In this document: positions 16,323 through 26,772 of the stretch, one piece after another | How positions within the stretch are numbered: the stretch's first letter is position 1 | Layout of the letters: each line of letters begins with the position of its first letter | Position numbers and translations under genes: made by a program | DNA from: DASPFV01 sp035620975 | Lineage (GTDB): Bacteria; Acidobacteriota; Vicinamibacteria; Vicinamibacterales; 2-12-FULL-66-21 | Direction of reading: 5' to 3' | DNA: 28,182 nt | Assembly (NCBI GenBank): GCA_035620975.1 | Contig: DASPFV010000093.1 | Location: 1 to 28,182 of the forward strand | The notes under the pieces: generated by a model | The model's input: only the letters and a program-made list of their open reading frames with translations | The model's database searches: none | What the model was told of the DNA's origin: nothing

Positions 16323-17171
16323 TTACGACCCGGCGCGACCTCCGGACCAGCCGAGATCCCCTTTTCCCTTCCTGGGGGACGGACCGAGCTGGGCACGCAC
16401 GGGCCCCTTCGCCCTGGCGGGCAGCTTGCCTCGCTGCTCCCCCGCCACTTTCCAGAGGGCCATGAGGTCGTCGACGCCACCATTGGGCGGCAACAGGCGA
16501 TAGTCGGCCCCGCCGTACTCGATGAAGTCGCACATCTCGTGCATCCGGGAGTACATCCGTGAACCGACGCGCACCCGGAGGGAATCGAGCACCTCGAGAT
16601 CGGGCGTGTCCTCGTAGTTCGAGGTGAAGATGGTCGTGAGCCGGTTGTTGTATCGCGAGTTGACGATGAACGTCATCGTTTCCTCGACCCACTCCGACGT
16701 CTTCTCCTTCCCCACGTCGTCCAGCACGAGGAGCTGCGCGGTGACGAGCGGCTGCAGCACATCCATTTCGGCTGTCTTCGTCACGGGGTTGTAGGTGCTC
16801 CGGATCATCCGCAGCAGGTCGGATACCTCGTAGAAGAGGCCCTGGTGGCCGGCGGCGAGGGCGGCGCGCAGGGCGGCCACGGCGAGGTGCGTCTTGCCGA
16901 TCCCGTGCGGGCCGATCAGGCAGAGTCCCTTCTGGACCCTGGGAAACGCGTCGGAGAAGGCCCGGACGGCCTCGACCGCGTTCATCAGCTTCTCGTTGGG
17001 ATACACCTGGAAGTTGTCGAACCCGCAGCGGCGATACCGGGGCGGGATCCGGGCCTCCTCGAAGAGCCGCCGCCCGACTTCCTCGAGACGGCAGTCGCAT
17101 CGCACCACGCGGCGGACGCCGTCGACCGCGACGGGTTTCCAGCCGGTATCGTCACATCGAGAGCAGGACAT
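16323..17171 (-). CDS. DnaC/DnaI-like AAA+ ATPase (helicase loader type)
   Basis: About 282 residues. The N-terminal Cys motif CSRC (about 3-6) and CDC (about 25-27) suits a zinc-binding module as in DnaI-type loaders. The AAA+ core has Walker A GPHGIGKTH (about 87-95), Walker B LLVLDDVG (about 147-154), sensor-like TIFTSNY and the Arg-finger region LRVRVGSRMYSRM. The tail is basic and Gly/Lys-rich. It would load the replicative helicase DnaB in replication or repair; IstB is an alternative, but no IS is nearby. I prefer ATG 17171 over in-frame GTG 17183, which lies in the GGTGCC array. Confidence 0.85.
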   Translation of the reverse strand: MSCSRCDDTGWKPVAVDGVRRVVRCDCRLEEVGRRLFEEARIPPRYRRCGFDNFQVYPNEKLMNAVEAVRAFSDAFPRVQKGLCLIGPHGIGKTHLAVAALRAALAAGHQGLFYEVSDLLRMIRSTYNPVTKTAEMDVLQPLVTAQLLVLDDVGKEKTSEWVEETMTFIVNSRYNNRLTTIFTSNYEDTPDLEVLDSLRVRVGSRMYSRMHEMCDFIEYGGADYRLLPPNGGVDDLMALWKVAGEQRGKLPARAKGPVRAQLGPSPRKGKGDLGWSGGRAGS

Positions 17172-17179
17172 GTTGAGTG

Positions 17180-17282
17180 CCACGGGTGCCCCTCGTGCCC
17201 TGGGTGCGAGGGTGCCCTCGGTGCGTAGGTGCCGAAGGTGCGGTGCCAGGGGGCCGCAGGTGCCGTGCCAGGGCGCGTCGGC
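17180..17282. repeat. GGTGCC word array (F)
   Basis: A degenerate series of GGTGCC/GGTGCG words spans the gap between the sigma factor end and the DnaC-like gene start. It is mostly of one orientation, with a single opposite word (CGGCAC) near its right end. No gene is seen. Confidence 0.65.
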
Positions 17283-17291
17283 ACGATTGTA

Positions 17292-18158
17292 TCAGTTCAG
17301 GTATGACCGCAGCTCGCCCGCGCGCTTCGAGCGGCGCAGCTTGTCCTTGGCGCGCGCCTCGATCTGGCGGACGCGCTCGCGCGAGAGGCGCAGCCGGTCG
17401 CCGACCTCCTGCAGCGTGCGCGGCTCGCCGTCGCGATCCAGGCCGAAGCGGAGCTCGACGATCTCCCGTTCCTTGCCGTTCAGCTCCCGCAGCGCAGCGC
17501 GAACGCGCTCCGAGATCGCCTCGTGGAGCAGATCCTCCTCGACTGCCGGGACGGCTATCTGCTCGATCGTCTCGCCCAGCTCGGGACCATCCCCCTCCCC
17601 GCGCCCGGCGCCGATGCGATCGCTCAGCGAGAGATCGGCCCCCGAGATCTGCATCAGCGCGTCGACGTCGGCCTCGGAGATATCGAGGTCGGCGGCGATC
17701 TCGCCGCGTGTCGGCGTGCGGTCGAGCTCCTCGGTGAGCTCCGCGACCTCGCGCCCGATCCGGGCGGCGATGCCGGACAGCTTCTGCGGCAGCGAGAAGG
17801 CGCGGCTCTGCGACGACAGGACGTGCGTGATCGCCTGGCGAATCCACCAGACCGCGTAGGTGATGAACTTGACGTTGCGCTCGGGATCGAAGCGGCGGGC
17901 CGCCTCGATCAGACCCAGATTGCCCTCGTGAATGAGATCGAGGAAGGAAACGCCCAGCCCGCGATAGCGTTTCGCGTAGCTCACCACGAAGCGAAGGTTG
18001 CCTTCGACCAGGCGCCGCAGCGCATCCTCGTCCCCGCCGCGCTGGACGCGGCGGCCCAGCTCGCGCTCCTCTTCCGGCGTCAGCCGGGGCAGCCTGGAGA
18101 TTGCACGAAGGTACGCGTGCAGCGCGTCGGACTCGGAGGCAGAATCGGTCCGCCGCAT
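17292..18158 (-). CDS. RNA polymerase sigma-70 family factor (RpoD/SigA-like)
   Basis: 288-residue group 2-like sigma factor. Regions seen in order: 1.2 (about 12-40, LHAYLRAISRLPRLTPEEER), 2 (LRFVVSYAKRYRGLG, then LIHEGNLGLIEAARRFDPER, and FITYAVWWIRQAI for the -10 reading helix, about 105), 3 (QKLSGIAARIGREVAELTEE, about 125-145) and 4 (VELRFGLDRDGEPRTLQEVG, LRLSRERVRQIEARA, about 235-275). It is much shorter than housekeeping RpoD and lacks region 1.1, so it is an alternative factor. It lacks the QRKLFFNLR box of RpoH. It follows hspR on the same strand 49 nt away, so a stress role is possible but not shown. Confidence 0.92.
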   Translation of the reverse strand: MRRTDSASESDALHAYLRAISRLPRLTPEEERELGRRVQRGGDEDALRRLVEGNLRFVVSYAKRYRGLGVSFLDLIHEGNLGLIEAARRFDPERNVKFITYAVWWIRQAITHVLSSQSRAFSLPQKLSGIAARIGREVAELTEELDRTPTRGEIAADLDISEADVDALMQISGADLSLSDRIGAGRGEGDGPELGETIEQIAVPAVEEDLLHEAISERVRAALRELNGKEREIVELRFGLDRDGEPRTLQEVGDRLRLSRERVRQIEARAKDKLRRSKRAGELRSYLN

Positions 18159-18207
18159 CCCGCAATCATACCTTGCCGATTACCGGGTGCGAACGGCGGC
18201 CGCGACG

Positions 18208-18657
<450 letters not shown>

Positions 18658-18665
18658 GTCGCCGC

Positions 18666-19790
18666 TCAGAACCGGGGGGGCCCCTCCCGGGCACCGTCCA
18701 CCGCACGCCACAGCTCCCGGCGGACGTCTCCGTCGTTCCGCCGGCCGAACTCCCGAATCAGCTCCTTCGAGCGCTCGTCGAGCACCGGCGGCAGCATCAG
18801 CGTGATCTCCACGACGAGGTCGCCACGGACGCCGCCCGCCCCCGCCACGCCCCGGCCGCTCAGCCGGAACCGCTGCCCGCCCTGCGCGCCGGGCGGCACA
18901 CGAAGCCGTACGGGACCGTCGAGCGTGGGCACCTCGATCCGCGCGCCCAGCGCGGCCTCCTGAATCGACACGGGCACGACGCAGAAGAGCGTGTCACCAT
19001 CACGCCGGAAGACCGGGTGCGGCTGCACGTTGACGCTCACGTACAGATCGCCCGGCCGCCCGCCATGGCGACCCGCGTTCCCCTTCTCGGGGACACGGAG
19101 CCTGGCGCCATCGGACGTCCCCGGAGGCACGAGCACTTCGACCGGTTCGCTGCGAACCGTGCGGCCGTGCCCGATGCAGGTCTGGCACCGCTGGAACCGG
19201 ACCTGTCCGGTTCCGGCGCACACCGCGCACGTTCGCGAGAAGACCATGTGGCCGCGCGCCCAGCGCGTCCGTCCCGCCCCCTGACAGGAGGGGCAGCGGC
19301 CGCCCGCGGAGGGCACCTGGCCTGCACTCCCGCAGGCGGAACACGGGACGTGCCGCGTGATGACGACGCGGCACTCCACCCCGCGCATGGCGTCGACGAA
19401 GCTGAGCGACAGCGAGGCGTGCAGATCGGCGCCCGGCTCCGGCCGGGGATCGAGCGCCGGCATCGGGTGGAGCACGTCGGCGAAAAGCTCGGTGAACGTG
19501 GCCGCCTGCGCGCCCGTCGCAGCCACCGAGAAGTCGAACTCGGTGAACTCGAAGGCACGCGTCTCGGTCTGCCGCATCGGCCCGCCGGCGTCGGCCCCGT
19601 CGTACTCCCTCCGCTTGTCAGGGTCGACGAGCGTCTCGTACGCGGCGGCAATCTGCGCGAACCTGGCCTCCGCCGCCCGGTCCCCCGGGTTGATCCCCGG
19701 ATGGTACCGCCGCGCGAGCCGCCGGTACGCCCGCTTGATCTCGGCGGCGCTGGCCGTACGATCGATTCCCAGAATCGAATAGAAATCCAT
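18666..19790 (-). CDS. dnaJ: DnaJ-type co-chaperone with HPG in place of HPD
   Basis: 374 residues. J domain (1-65) begins MDFYSILGIDRTAS, but its catalytic loop reads YHPGINPGD, so the HPD motif is HPG; the codon is GGG, two changes from any Asp codon. All four zinc-finger Cys pairs are present (about C150/153, 166/169, 188/191, 202/205; CxxCxGxG type), followed by the two C-terminal substrate-binding beta domains. The linker is not Gly/Phe-rich. I chose ATG 19790 because the upstream ATG 19799 arises from the repeat element, while lolD, with the same leader, starts at the equivalent position. It lies downstream of dnaK across a mirrored spacer, 8 nt before hspR. If HPG abolishes ATPase stimulation, this may be a holdase. 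Confidence 0.88.
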   Translation of the reverse strand: MDFYSILGIDRTASAAEIKRAYRRLARRYHPGINPGDRAAEARFAQIAAAYETLVDPDKRREYDGADAGGPMRQTETRAFEFTEFDFSVAATGAQAATFTELFADVLHPMPALDPRPEPGADLHASLSLSFVDAMRGVECRVVITRHVPCSACGSAGQVPSAGGRCPSCQGAGRTRWARGHMVFSRTCAVCAGTGQVRFQRCQTCIGHGRTVRSEPVEVLVPPGTSDGARLRVPEKGNAGRHGGRPGDLYVSVNVQPHPVFRRDGDTLFCVVPVSIQEAALGARIEVPTLDGPVRLRVPPGAQGGQRFRLSGRGVAGAGGVRGDLVVEITLMLPPVLDERSKELIREFGRRNDGDVRRELWRAVDGAREGPPRF

Positions 19791-20051
19791 AATCGTCATT
19801 GCCGATTGCCGATTGCAGATTGCCGATTGAACTGGACAATTGACTCAGTGGGCGATTGTTGAATGGCGGATTCTGCGATTGCCGAATGAGTCGTTGATGG
19901 ATTGTCGAATCGAGTGACTCGAAACCCGTGTTCCGACCGCCCTCGATCGGCAATCCGAATCACGCCAATCTTCCAATCCGCCAATCAACATTCGGCAACC
20001 AGTCAATTGCCCGGCTCAATCGGCATTCCGCAATCGGCAATCGGCAATTGC
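19791..20051. repeat. GCCGATT mirrored spacer element (G) between dnaK and dnaJ
   Basis: The same family as 895-1227. Terminal inverted repeats 19798-19830 and 20016-20048 match at 31 of 33 positions. The interior has GATTG words on the left (to about 19915) and CAATC/CGGCAA words on the right. On the dnaJ side 7 nt (AATCGTC, plus strand) separate the terminus from the start codon; on the dnaK side 3 nt separate it from the TAG stop. No gene is seen. Confidence 0.88.
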
Positions 20052-21965
<1,914 letters not shown>

Positions 21966-22092
21966 GTGTCCTGGTCCTCACGTTCACGCCGCCTGCCCCG
22001 GGCCCGCGAGCTGGCCTCCCAGTCACGTGGCGGGGGACGCGCCGGAGAGGTCCGGTGCGCCCGCGGAGACGGCCAATCTTTACAACGACACT

Positions 22093-22122
22093 AATATAAA
22101 ATCTGAGCGAGTTCTTGTCAAG
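22093..22122 (-). promoter_or_regulatory. dnaK promoter with overlapping HAIR-like HspR site
   Basis: On the minus strand TTGACA (22116-22121), 17 nt, TATATT (22093-22098): a near-consensus housekeeping promoter. Overlapping its -35, positions 22102-22122 fit the HspR HAIR layout (CTTGAGT-N7-ACTCAAG) with CTTGA at the left half and CTCA in the right half in phase; 9 of 14 defined positions match. The 5' UTR to dnaK is about 120 nt. Confidence 0.6.
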
Positions 22123-22170
22123 CACTTCCCTCTCTCGAAGCACAGAAACTGCTCGTAACTCGTCACTTAG

Positions 22171-22179
22171 TGGTATATT
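22171..22179 (+). promoter_or_regulatory. Extended -10 promoter candidate of the FecR gene
   Basis: TGGTATATT is an extended -10 (TGn + TATATT at 22174-22179) without a good -35. It lies 63 nt upstream of the FecR-domain ATG 22242, which has GAGG (22232-22235) 6 nt before it. Its core is about 75 bp from the dnaK -10, so the two promoters are back to back. Confidence 0.4.
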
Positions 22180-22241
22180 GAAACTGCCAGCCTCCCTCGT
22201 TCCCTCCCGGGCGCCTGCCCCCGGTCACGTCGAGGTTCGCC

Positions 22242-24395
22242 ATGAGTTGGCTTCCCTGTACCCTCTCCGGCCGCCGGTTCCCGCGATCGTGCCGCGTCGC
22301 TGCCGCACTCGCGATCGGATCCGCACTCGTCGCCGTTCAGGCCCGGGCGCAGGATGCCGTCGTCGTCGAGCCCGCGGCCCAGGTGTCGCTCGCCGAGCCG
22401 CCGGCTCACGTCTCGCTCGTCGAGGGCAACGTCGTCCTCGAGCGGGACGGCCGCGCCGACACCTCGCCGGGATCCATGCCCCTCCTGGCTGGCGACCGGC
22501 TGCGCACCCGTGACGGACGAGCCGAGGTGCTCTTCGCCGACGGCAGCACGCTGCATCTCGATGCAGGGACGACCGTCGACTTCCAGTCCGACGACGTGCT
22601 CCGTCTGCTCGAGGGGAGGATTCGCCTTCACATCGTCGGGACCGCCCGGGATGTTGCCTACCGGATCGATGCTCCCGCCGGCTGGGTTTCGATCGAGCAA
22701 CCCGGGGCCTACCGGGTCTCGCTGCTGCGGGACAGCCCGGACCCGGAGGTGGAACTTGCGGTCGTGCGCGGCGCGGCGGAGCTCGTGAACGAGGACGGCC
22801 GCACCATGCTGCGGGCGGGCGAACGCGCCCTCGCGCGGGTCGGCCTCGCGCCGTCGGTTCCTTACGTCTTCAACTCGGCGGCGTGGGACGAGTTCGATCA
22901 GTGGTCGGAAGCGCTGCGGGGCAATCGGCTCGGCACGACTGCGGAGTACCTCCCGCAGGAAGTGCAGCCCTACGCCGCCACGCTGGTGAACTACGGCACA
23001 TGGGGTCACGAGCCGACGTACGGCTACGTCTGGTACCCGCGCGTGCATTCGGGCTGGCGGCCGTACTATTACGGCCGCTGGGCACGGCTGCGCCCCTGGG
23101 GCTGGACGTGGATTGCCGCCGATCCCTGGGGGTGGCCCACGCACCACTACGGTCGGTGGGGCTTCTCGGCGGGCGTCTGGTTCTGGATTCCCGGCAAGCA
23201 CTGGGGCCCGGCGTGGGTGTCGTGGGGGTATGCGCCGGGCTACGTCAGCTGGTGCCCGCTCGGCTGGAACAACCGGCCCCTCTTCCATTTCAGCGCCACG
23301 TATTTCGGCGGCAAGCGGTACAGCCCGTGGCACGGATGGACGGTCGTTCCGCACCGGCGATTCGGCAGGGGATTCGTGAACGTGAACGTCGTGAACGCGG
23401 CGAACATCGACGCCCGCACGCGAGGAGCCTTCGCGGTCCGAACGGCAGGACCGAACGTGCAGGGCTACGCCGTGCCGCGCTCGTCGGCACCGATCCGCGT
23501 GGCGGGCGTGGGGCGCCCGGGCGCCGGGGGCGGAGCACCGGCATTCTCCCGCGCGCCGTCGCGAACGGCGCCGGAGGGGGCGGCGGCACTGCGAAGCCGG
23601 CGGCCCGCCGGCGAGCCGCTGACCGGTCCCGGCCTTCCAGCGCCGGCACGGTCACCGCGCGCCTCGTCAGGCATCCGAACGGCCCCTTCAGGTTCCTCGG
23701 GGACGGCACGCAGCCGCGTGCCCGCGGCGCCCTCGGGAGAGGGCGGTGCGGTGCGCCGGGCCGAACCCCGATCCGGCGTCCCGGTCGCGCCGTCGCGCAA
23801 TGTCGAGCCGTCTCCGCGCACCGCGCCGCCGGTGCGCACCACCGAGCCGCAGTCGCGCCGTCAGGCTCCCGGATACCGGGCCGCGCCGGCGCCCGCTCGA
23901 CCGGACCGCCCGGCGGCCTCACCGTACGACGCGCCGAGTCGATCCCGCGTCGTGCCGCGAGGCGCCGAGCGCGCGCGGCCGGCCGAGCCTCCATCGGCGA
24001 TGCCACCTGATTCAGGTCGTCGCGCCACGCCCGAGTACGGACGGCGCGGATCCGACAGCGCTCCCGGCGTCGTCGCCCCGCGTGCCGTTCCACGCTCGAT
24101 GCCCGATTCTCAGGGGCGGTCGTATCCATCATCGCCCGCATTGGAGCGGCGGGGATCGCCGTCCGGCTCGTCCCGGCCGGCCGGACCGCCAGCCGGGGCC
24201 GCCCCGTCGCGGCCGTCTGGCCCATCCCGACCGGCCGGACCGCCGGCCGGTGCCGCCTCGTCCCGGCCGTCGGGCCCGCCGCCCGCCGCGGCATCACCGT
24301 CGCCGCGCGGCGGAGGCGGCTCAGAGGGTGGATCCCGTTCGCGCGGAGGCCAGCCGTCGCGAGGCTCCGCGGTGAGACGAGGGTCAGGCGGGTGA
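22242..24395 (+). CDS. Secreted FecR/DUF6600-like protein with basic low-complexity tail
   Basis: 717 residues. A signal peptide (about 1-37, ending VQARAQ) is followed by a FecR-like beta domain (about 55-195; DRLRTRDGRAEVLFADGST, LHLDAGTTVDFQSDDVLRLL). Then comes a Trp/Tyr-rich DUF6600-like part (about 245-370) with motifs such as GRWARLRPWGWTWIAADPWG, YGRWGFSAGVWFWIP and YAPGYVSWCPLGWNNRP. The last 300 residues are Pro/Ser/Arg/Ala low complexity. The FecR fold in other bacteria senses or binds sugar polymers or sits in envelope signalling; here no adjacent sigma or anti-sigma gene is present, so the role is open. Start ATG 22242. Divergent from dnaK. Confidence 0.85.
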   Translation: MSWLPCTLSGRRFPRSCRVAAALAIGSALVAVQARAQDAVVVEPAAQVSLAEPPAHVSLVEGNVVLERDGRADTSPGSMPLLAGDRLRTRDGRAEVLFADGSTLHLDAGTTVDFQSDDVLRLLEGRIRLHIVGTARDVAYRIDAPAGWVSIEQPGAYRVSLLRDSPDPEVELAVVRGAAELVNEDGRTMLRAGERALARVGLAPSVPYVFNSAAWDEFDQWSEALRGNRLGTTAEYLPQEVQPYAATLVNYGTWGHEPTYGYVWYPRVHSGWRPYYYGRWARLRPWGWTWIAADPWGWPTHHYGRWGFSAGVWFWIPGKHWGPAWVSWGYAPGYVSWCPLGWNNRPLFHFSATYFGGKRYSPWHGWTVVPHRRFGRGFVNVNVVNAANIDARTRGAFAVRTAGPNVQGYAVPRSSAPIRVAGVGRPGAGGGAPAFSRAPSRTAPEGAAALRSRRPAGEPLTGPGLPAPARSPRASSGIRTAPSGSSGTARSRVPAAPSGEGGAVRRAEPRSGVPVAPSRNVEPSPRTAPPVRTTEPQSRRQAPGYRAAPAPARPDRPAASPYDAPSRSRVVPRGAERARPAEPPSAMPPDSGRRATPEYGRRGSDSAPGVVAPRAVPRSMPDSQGRSYPSSPALERRGSPSGSSRPAGPPAGAAPSRPSGPSRPAGPPAGAASSRPSGPPPAAASPSPRGGGGSEGGSRSRGGQPSRGSAVRRGSGG
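24171..24278 (+). repeat. 54-bp tandem duplication in the FecR gene tail
   Basis: Two adjacent copies, 24171-24224 and 24225-24278, each encode an 18-residue unit beginning SRPAGPPAGAA and ending SRPSGP. The few differences include synonymous third positions and a Pro/Ser change. It looks like a recent in-frame expansion of a disordered tail. Confidence 0.8.
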
Positions 24396-24493
24396 GATAA
24401 GGCCTGAAAGGGAGATCGGAAATGCGAAAGCGCGAGGGGTCGAAGAATCGGGCGGGGGTCCTGGCCCCTCTTGACTGGCGAAGGGTTCAGTAG

Positions 24494-26749
24494 GTGTCGC
24501 TGCTCCGCCGCCTGGCCCGCCGCGCCGGCCTCGTCCTGCTCTTCGTGCTCGCCGCCATGCTGGGCATCGCCAGCGGCGTGCTGTTCGCGTTCGCCGGGGA
24601 TCTGCCCGCCATCTCCGCGCTCGACGACTACGCGCCGAGCACGATTTCGCGCGTGTACGGGGCAGGCGGCGAGATCGTCGGCGAGTTCGCGATCCAGCGC
24701 CGCGAAGTCATCCCGTACGAGGCGATTCCTCCCACCCTCAAGCAGGCCATCCTGGCGGCAGAGGATGCCGACTTCGAGCGGCATTTCGGGCTCAGCATTC
24801 CTCGCATCATCGTCACGGTCATCACCGACATCATCTACCGGCGGATGCATGGCGCGAGCACGCTGACGCAGCAGCTCGCGCGCAAGCTGTTCCTGACCGA
24901 CGACAAGACGCCCGAGCGGAAGATCAAGGAAGCCATTCTGGCAATCCAGATCGAGAAGCGCTACACGAAGAACGAGATCTTCACCCTCTACTGCAATCAG
25001 ATGTACTTCGGCCACGGCGTATACGGGGTCGAGGCGGCGTCGCGGCTGTACTTCGGCAAGTCGGTGCGGGACCTGGCGTTGGAGGAAGCGGCGCTCATCG
25101 CGGGGATCCTGCAGGGCAACGTGCGGCAGAGTCCGTACGTGAACATGGAGGCGGCCCTGCGCCGGCGCAACTACGCTCTCAGCCGGATGGCCGAAGTCGG
25201 GTTCATCACGCCAGAGGCGGCAGACGCCGCACGAAAGAAGCCGATTGTGGTGCGCGACCAGCCGCCGACGGCCGCGACGTCGATCGCGCCGTACTTCGTG
25301 GAGGAGGTCCGCAAGGAGCTGGAGCAGAAGTACGGGGCGAAGCAGCTGTACGAAAATGGGCTGTCCATCCAGACGGGACTCGACCTGCGTCTGCAGGAAG
25401 CCGCGAACGCGGCCCTCGAGGAAGGGTTGCGACGGGTCGACAAGCGCCGGGGCTGGCGCAAGCCCTCGCGGAACGTCGTCACGGAAGGGCATTCTGTCGA
25501 CGGTTTCCGGCAACCGCGCTGGGATCGGCCCATGCGCGTCTCGGACATCGTGCCGGCAGTGGTCTCGGCCGTAGACGGCGCGGCCATCCAGCTCCGCGCG
25601 GGCACGCTGCGAATCACCATCGATCGCAAGGGCTACGCGTGGACCAACCGGAAGTCTCCGGCACAGCTCGTCACCCGCGGTGACCTCGTCGAAGCGCGGC
25701 TGACCGCGATTACGGACGACGGGAGGGCCGCCGCCGGCACGCTCGAGCAGCCCCCCGCCGTCGAGGGCGCCGCGCTCGCCATCGACAACCGCACGGGGCA
25801 GATCAGAGCCATGGTCGGCGGCTACAGCTTCGATCGCAGCAAGTTCAACCGCGCCACCCAGGCGTACCGGCAGGTGGGCTCGGCGTTCAAGCCCATCGTC
25901 TACACGGCAGCGATCGATCGGGGCTACACGCCGGTGACGCTGCTCATGGATGCGCCAGCCAGCTTCTCGGCAGGCGCCGGACAGCCCGCCTACACCCCGC
26001 ACAACTACGATCGCAAGTTCGAGGGCCCCGTGACGCTCCGCCACGCGCTCGAGCAGTCGCGCAACGTGCCCGCCGTGCGGGTCATGGAGCAGCTGGGACC
26101 GCAGCAGGTGATCGCCTACGCACGCCGCCTGGGCCTCGAATCGCCGCTCCCGCCCTACCTTTCCGTCGCCCTCGGCGCCGCCGAAGCCACGCTGCAGGAG
26201 ATGACGAGTGCCTACTCCGTGTTCCCCAACCAGGGCGTCCGCATGCGCCCCTACGCTGTGCTCAAAGTCAGTGACCGTGAGGGGAACGTGCTCGAGGACA
26301 ACCGGCCGGAACCACGCGACGCCATCCGGGCCGACACGGCTTTCGTGATGACGAACCTGCTGCGCGGCGTCGTCCAGCGCGGCACCGGCGCCAGGGCGGC
26401 CGCCCTCAAGTGGCCCATCGGCGGGAAGACGGGCACGACCGACGACTACACGGACGCCTGGTTCATCGGGTTCGACCCCGACCTCACGATCGGCGTGTGG
26501 ATCGGCTACGACCAGAAGCGGACGATGGGGCCGGCCGGGACGGGGTCGGATACCGCCCTGCCGATCTGGAACGAGATCATGAAGGCGTGGATTGGAGATC
26601 GCACGGAGCCACCCACGTTCGAGCCCCCTGGCAACATCGTCTTCGCCGCCGTGAACCGCGGCACGGGCGACGCCGTGGCCGAAGGCACCGAGGGGGCGAT
26701 CACCGAAGCGTTCATCGCGGGGACGCAGCCGGGGAGCGGGTTCAGGTAG
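24494..26749 (+). CDS. Penicillin-binding protein 1A (bifunctional class A PBP)
   Basis: 751 residues, inner-membrane anchored by a helix at about 11-34. The GT51 glycosyltransferase domain has catalytic EDADFERHFG (about 90-99), ASTLTQQLARKLF (about 121-133) and the later IEKRYTKNEIFTLYCN. The transpeptidase domain has SAFK (463-466, the active-site SxxK), SRN (522-524) and KTGT (645-648). It would polymerise and cross-link peptidoglycan. Start GTG 24494; 98 nt after the FecR gene. An S1-like/OB insert lies between the two domains (about 345-415), as in many PBP1a proteins. Confidence 0.95.
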   Translation: MSLLRRLARRAGLVLLFVLAAMLGIASGVLFAFAGDLPAISALDDYAPSTISRVYGAGGEIVGEFAIQRREVIPYEAIPPTLKQAILAAEDADFERHFGLSIPRIIVTVITDIIYRRMHGASTLTQQLARKLFLTDDKTPERKIKEAILAIQIEKRYTKNEIFTLYCNQMYFGHGVYGVEAASRLYFGKSVRDLALEEAALIAGILQGNVRQSPYVNMEAALRRRNYALSRMAEVGFITPEAADAARKKPIVVRDQPPTAATSIAPYFVEEVRKELEQKYGAKQLYENGLSIQTGLDLRLQEAANAALEEGLRRVDKRRGWRKPSRNVVTEGHSVDGFRQPRWDRPMRVSDIVPAVVSAVDGAAIQLRAGTLRITIDRKGYAWTNRKSPAQLVTRGDLVEARLTAITDDGRAAAGTLEQPPAVEGAALAIDNRTGQIRAMVGGYSFDRSKFNRATQAYRQVGSAFKPIVYTAAIDRGYTPVTLLMDAPASFSAGAGQPAYTPHNYDRKFEGPVTLRHALEQSRNVPAVRVMEQLGPQQVIAYARRLGLESPLPPYLSVALGAAEATLQEMTSAYSVFPNQGVRMRPYAVLKVSDREGNVLEDNRPEPRDAIRADTAFVMTNLLRGVVQRGTGARAAALKWPIGGKTGTTDDYTDAWFIGFDPDLTIGVWIGYDQKRTMGPAGTGSDTALPIWNEIMKAWIGDRTEPPTFEPPGNIVFAAVNRGTGDAVAEGTEGAITEAFIAGTQPGSGFR

Positions 26750-26772
26750 TACCGGCGCGCACACGCCTGCAC

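Noticed and set aside
16323..17171. IstB transposition helper for the DnaC-like protein
   Set aside because: No IstA gene, terminal repeats or target duplication nearby, and the zinc-type N-terminus fits helicase loaders.
18666..19799. DnaJ start at ATG 19799
   Set aside because: That ATG is created by the repeat element; lolD has the same leader with AAC there and starts at the position equivalent to ATG 19790.
22167..23354. 395-residue frame opposite the FecR gene
   Set aside because: Shadow frame; the sense frame has signal peptide, FecR and DUF6600-like parts.
24420..24475. Hairpin terminator between the FecR and PBP genes
   Set aside because: Only short imperfect GGGG/CCCC pairings and no T-tract; not enough to call.
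24110..26764. 884-residue open frame opposite the PBP1A gene
   Set aside because: Antisense shadow of a clear PBP1A with all catalytic motifs; composition is Arg/Asp/His-rich with no domain.
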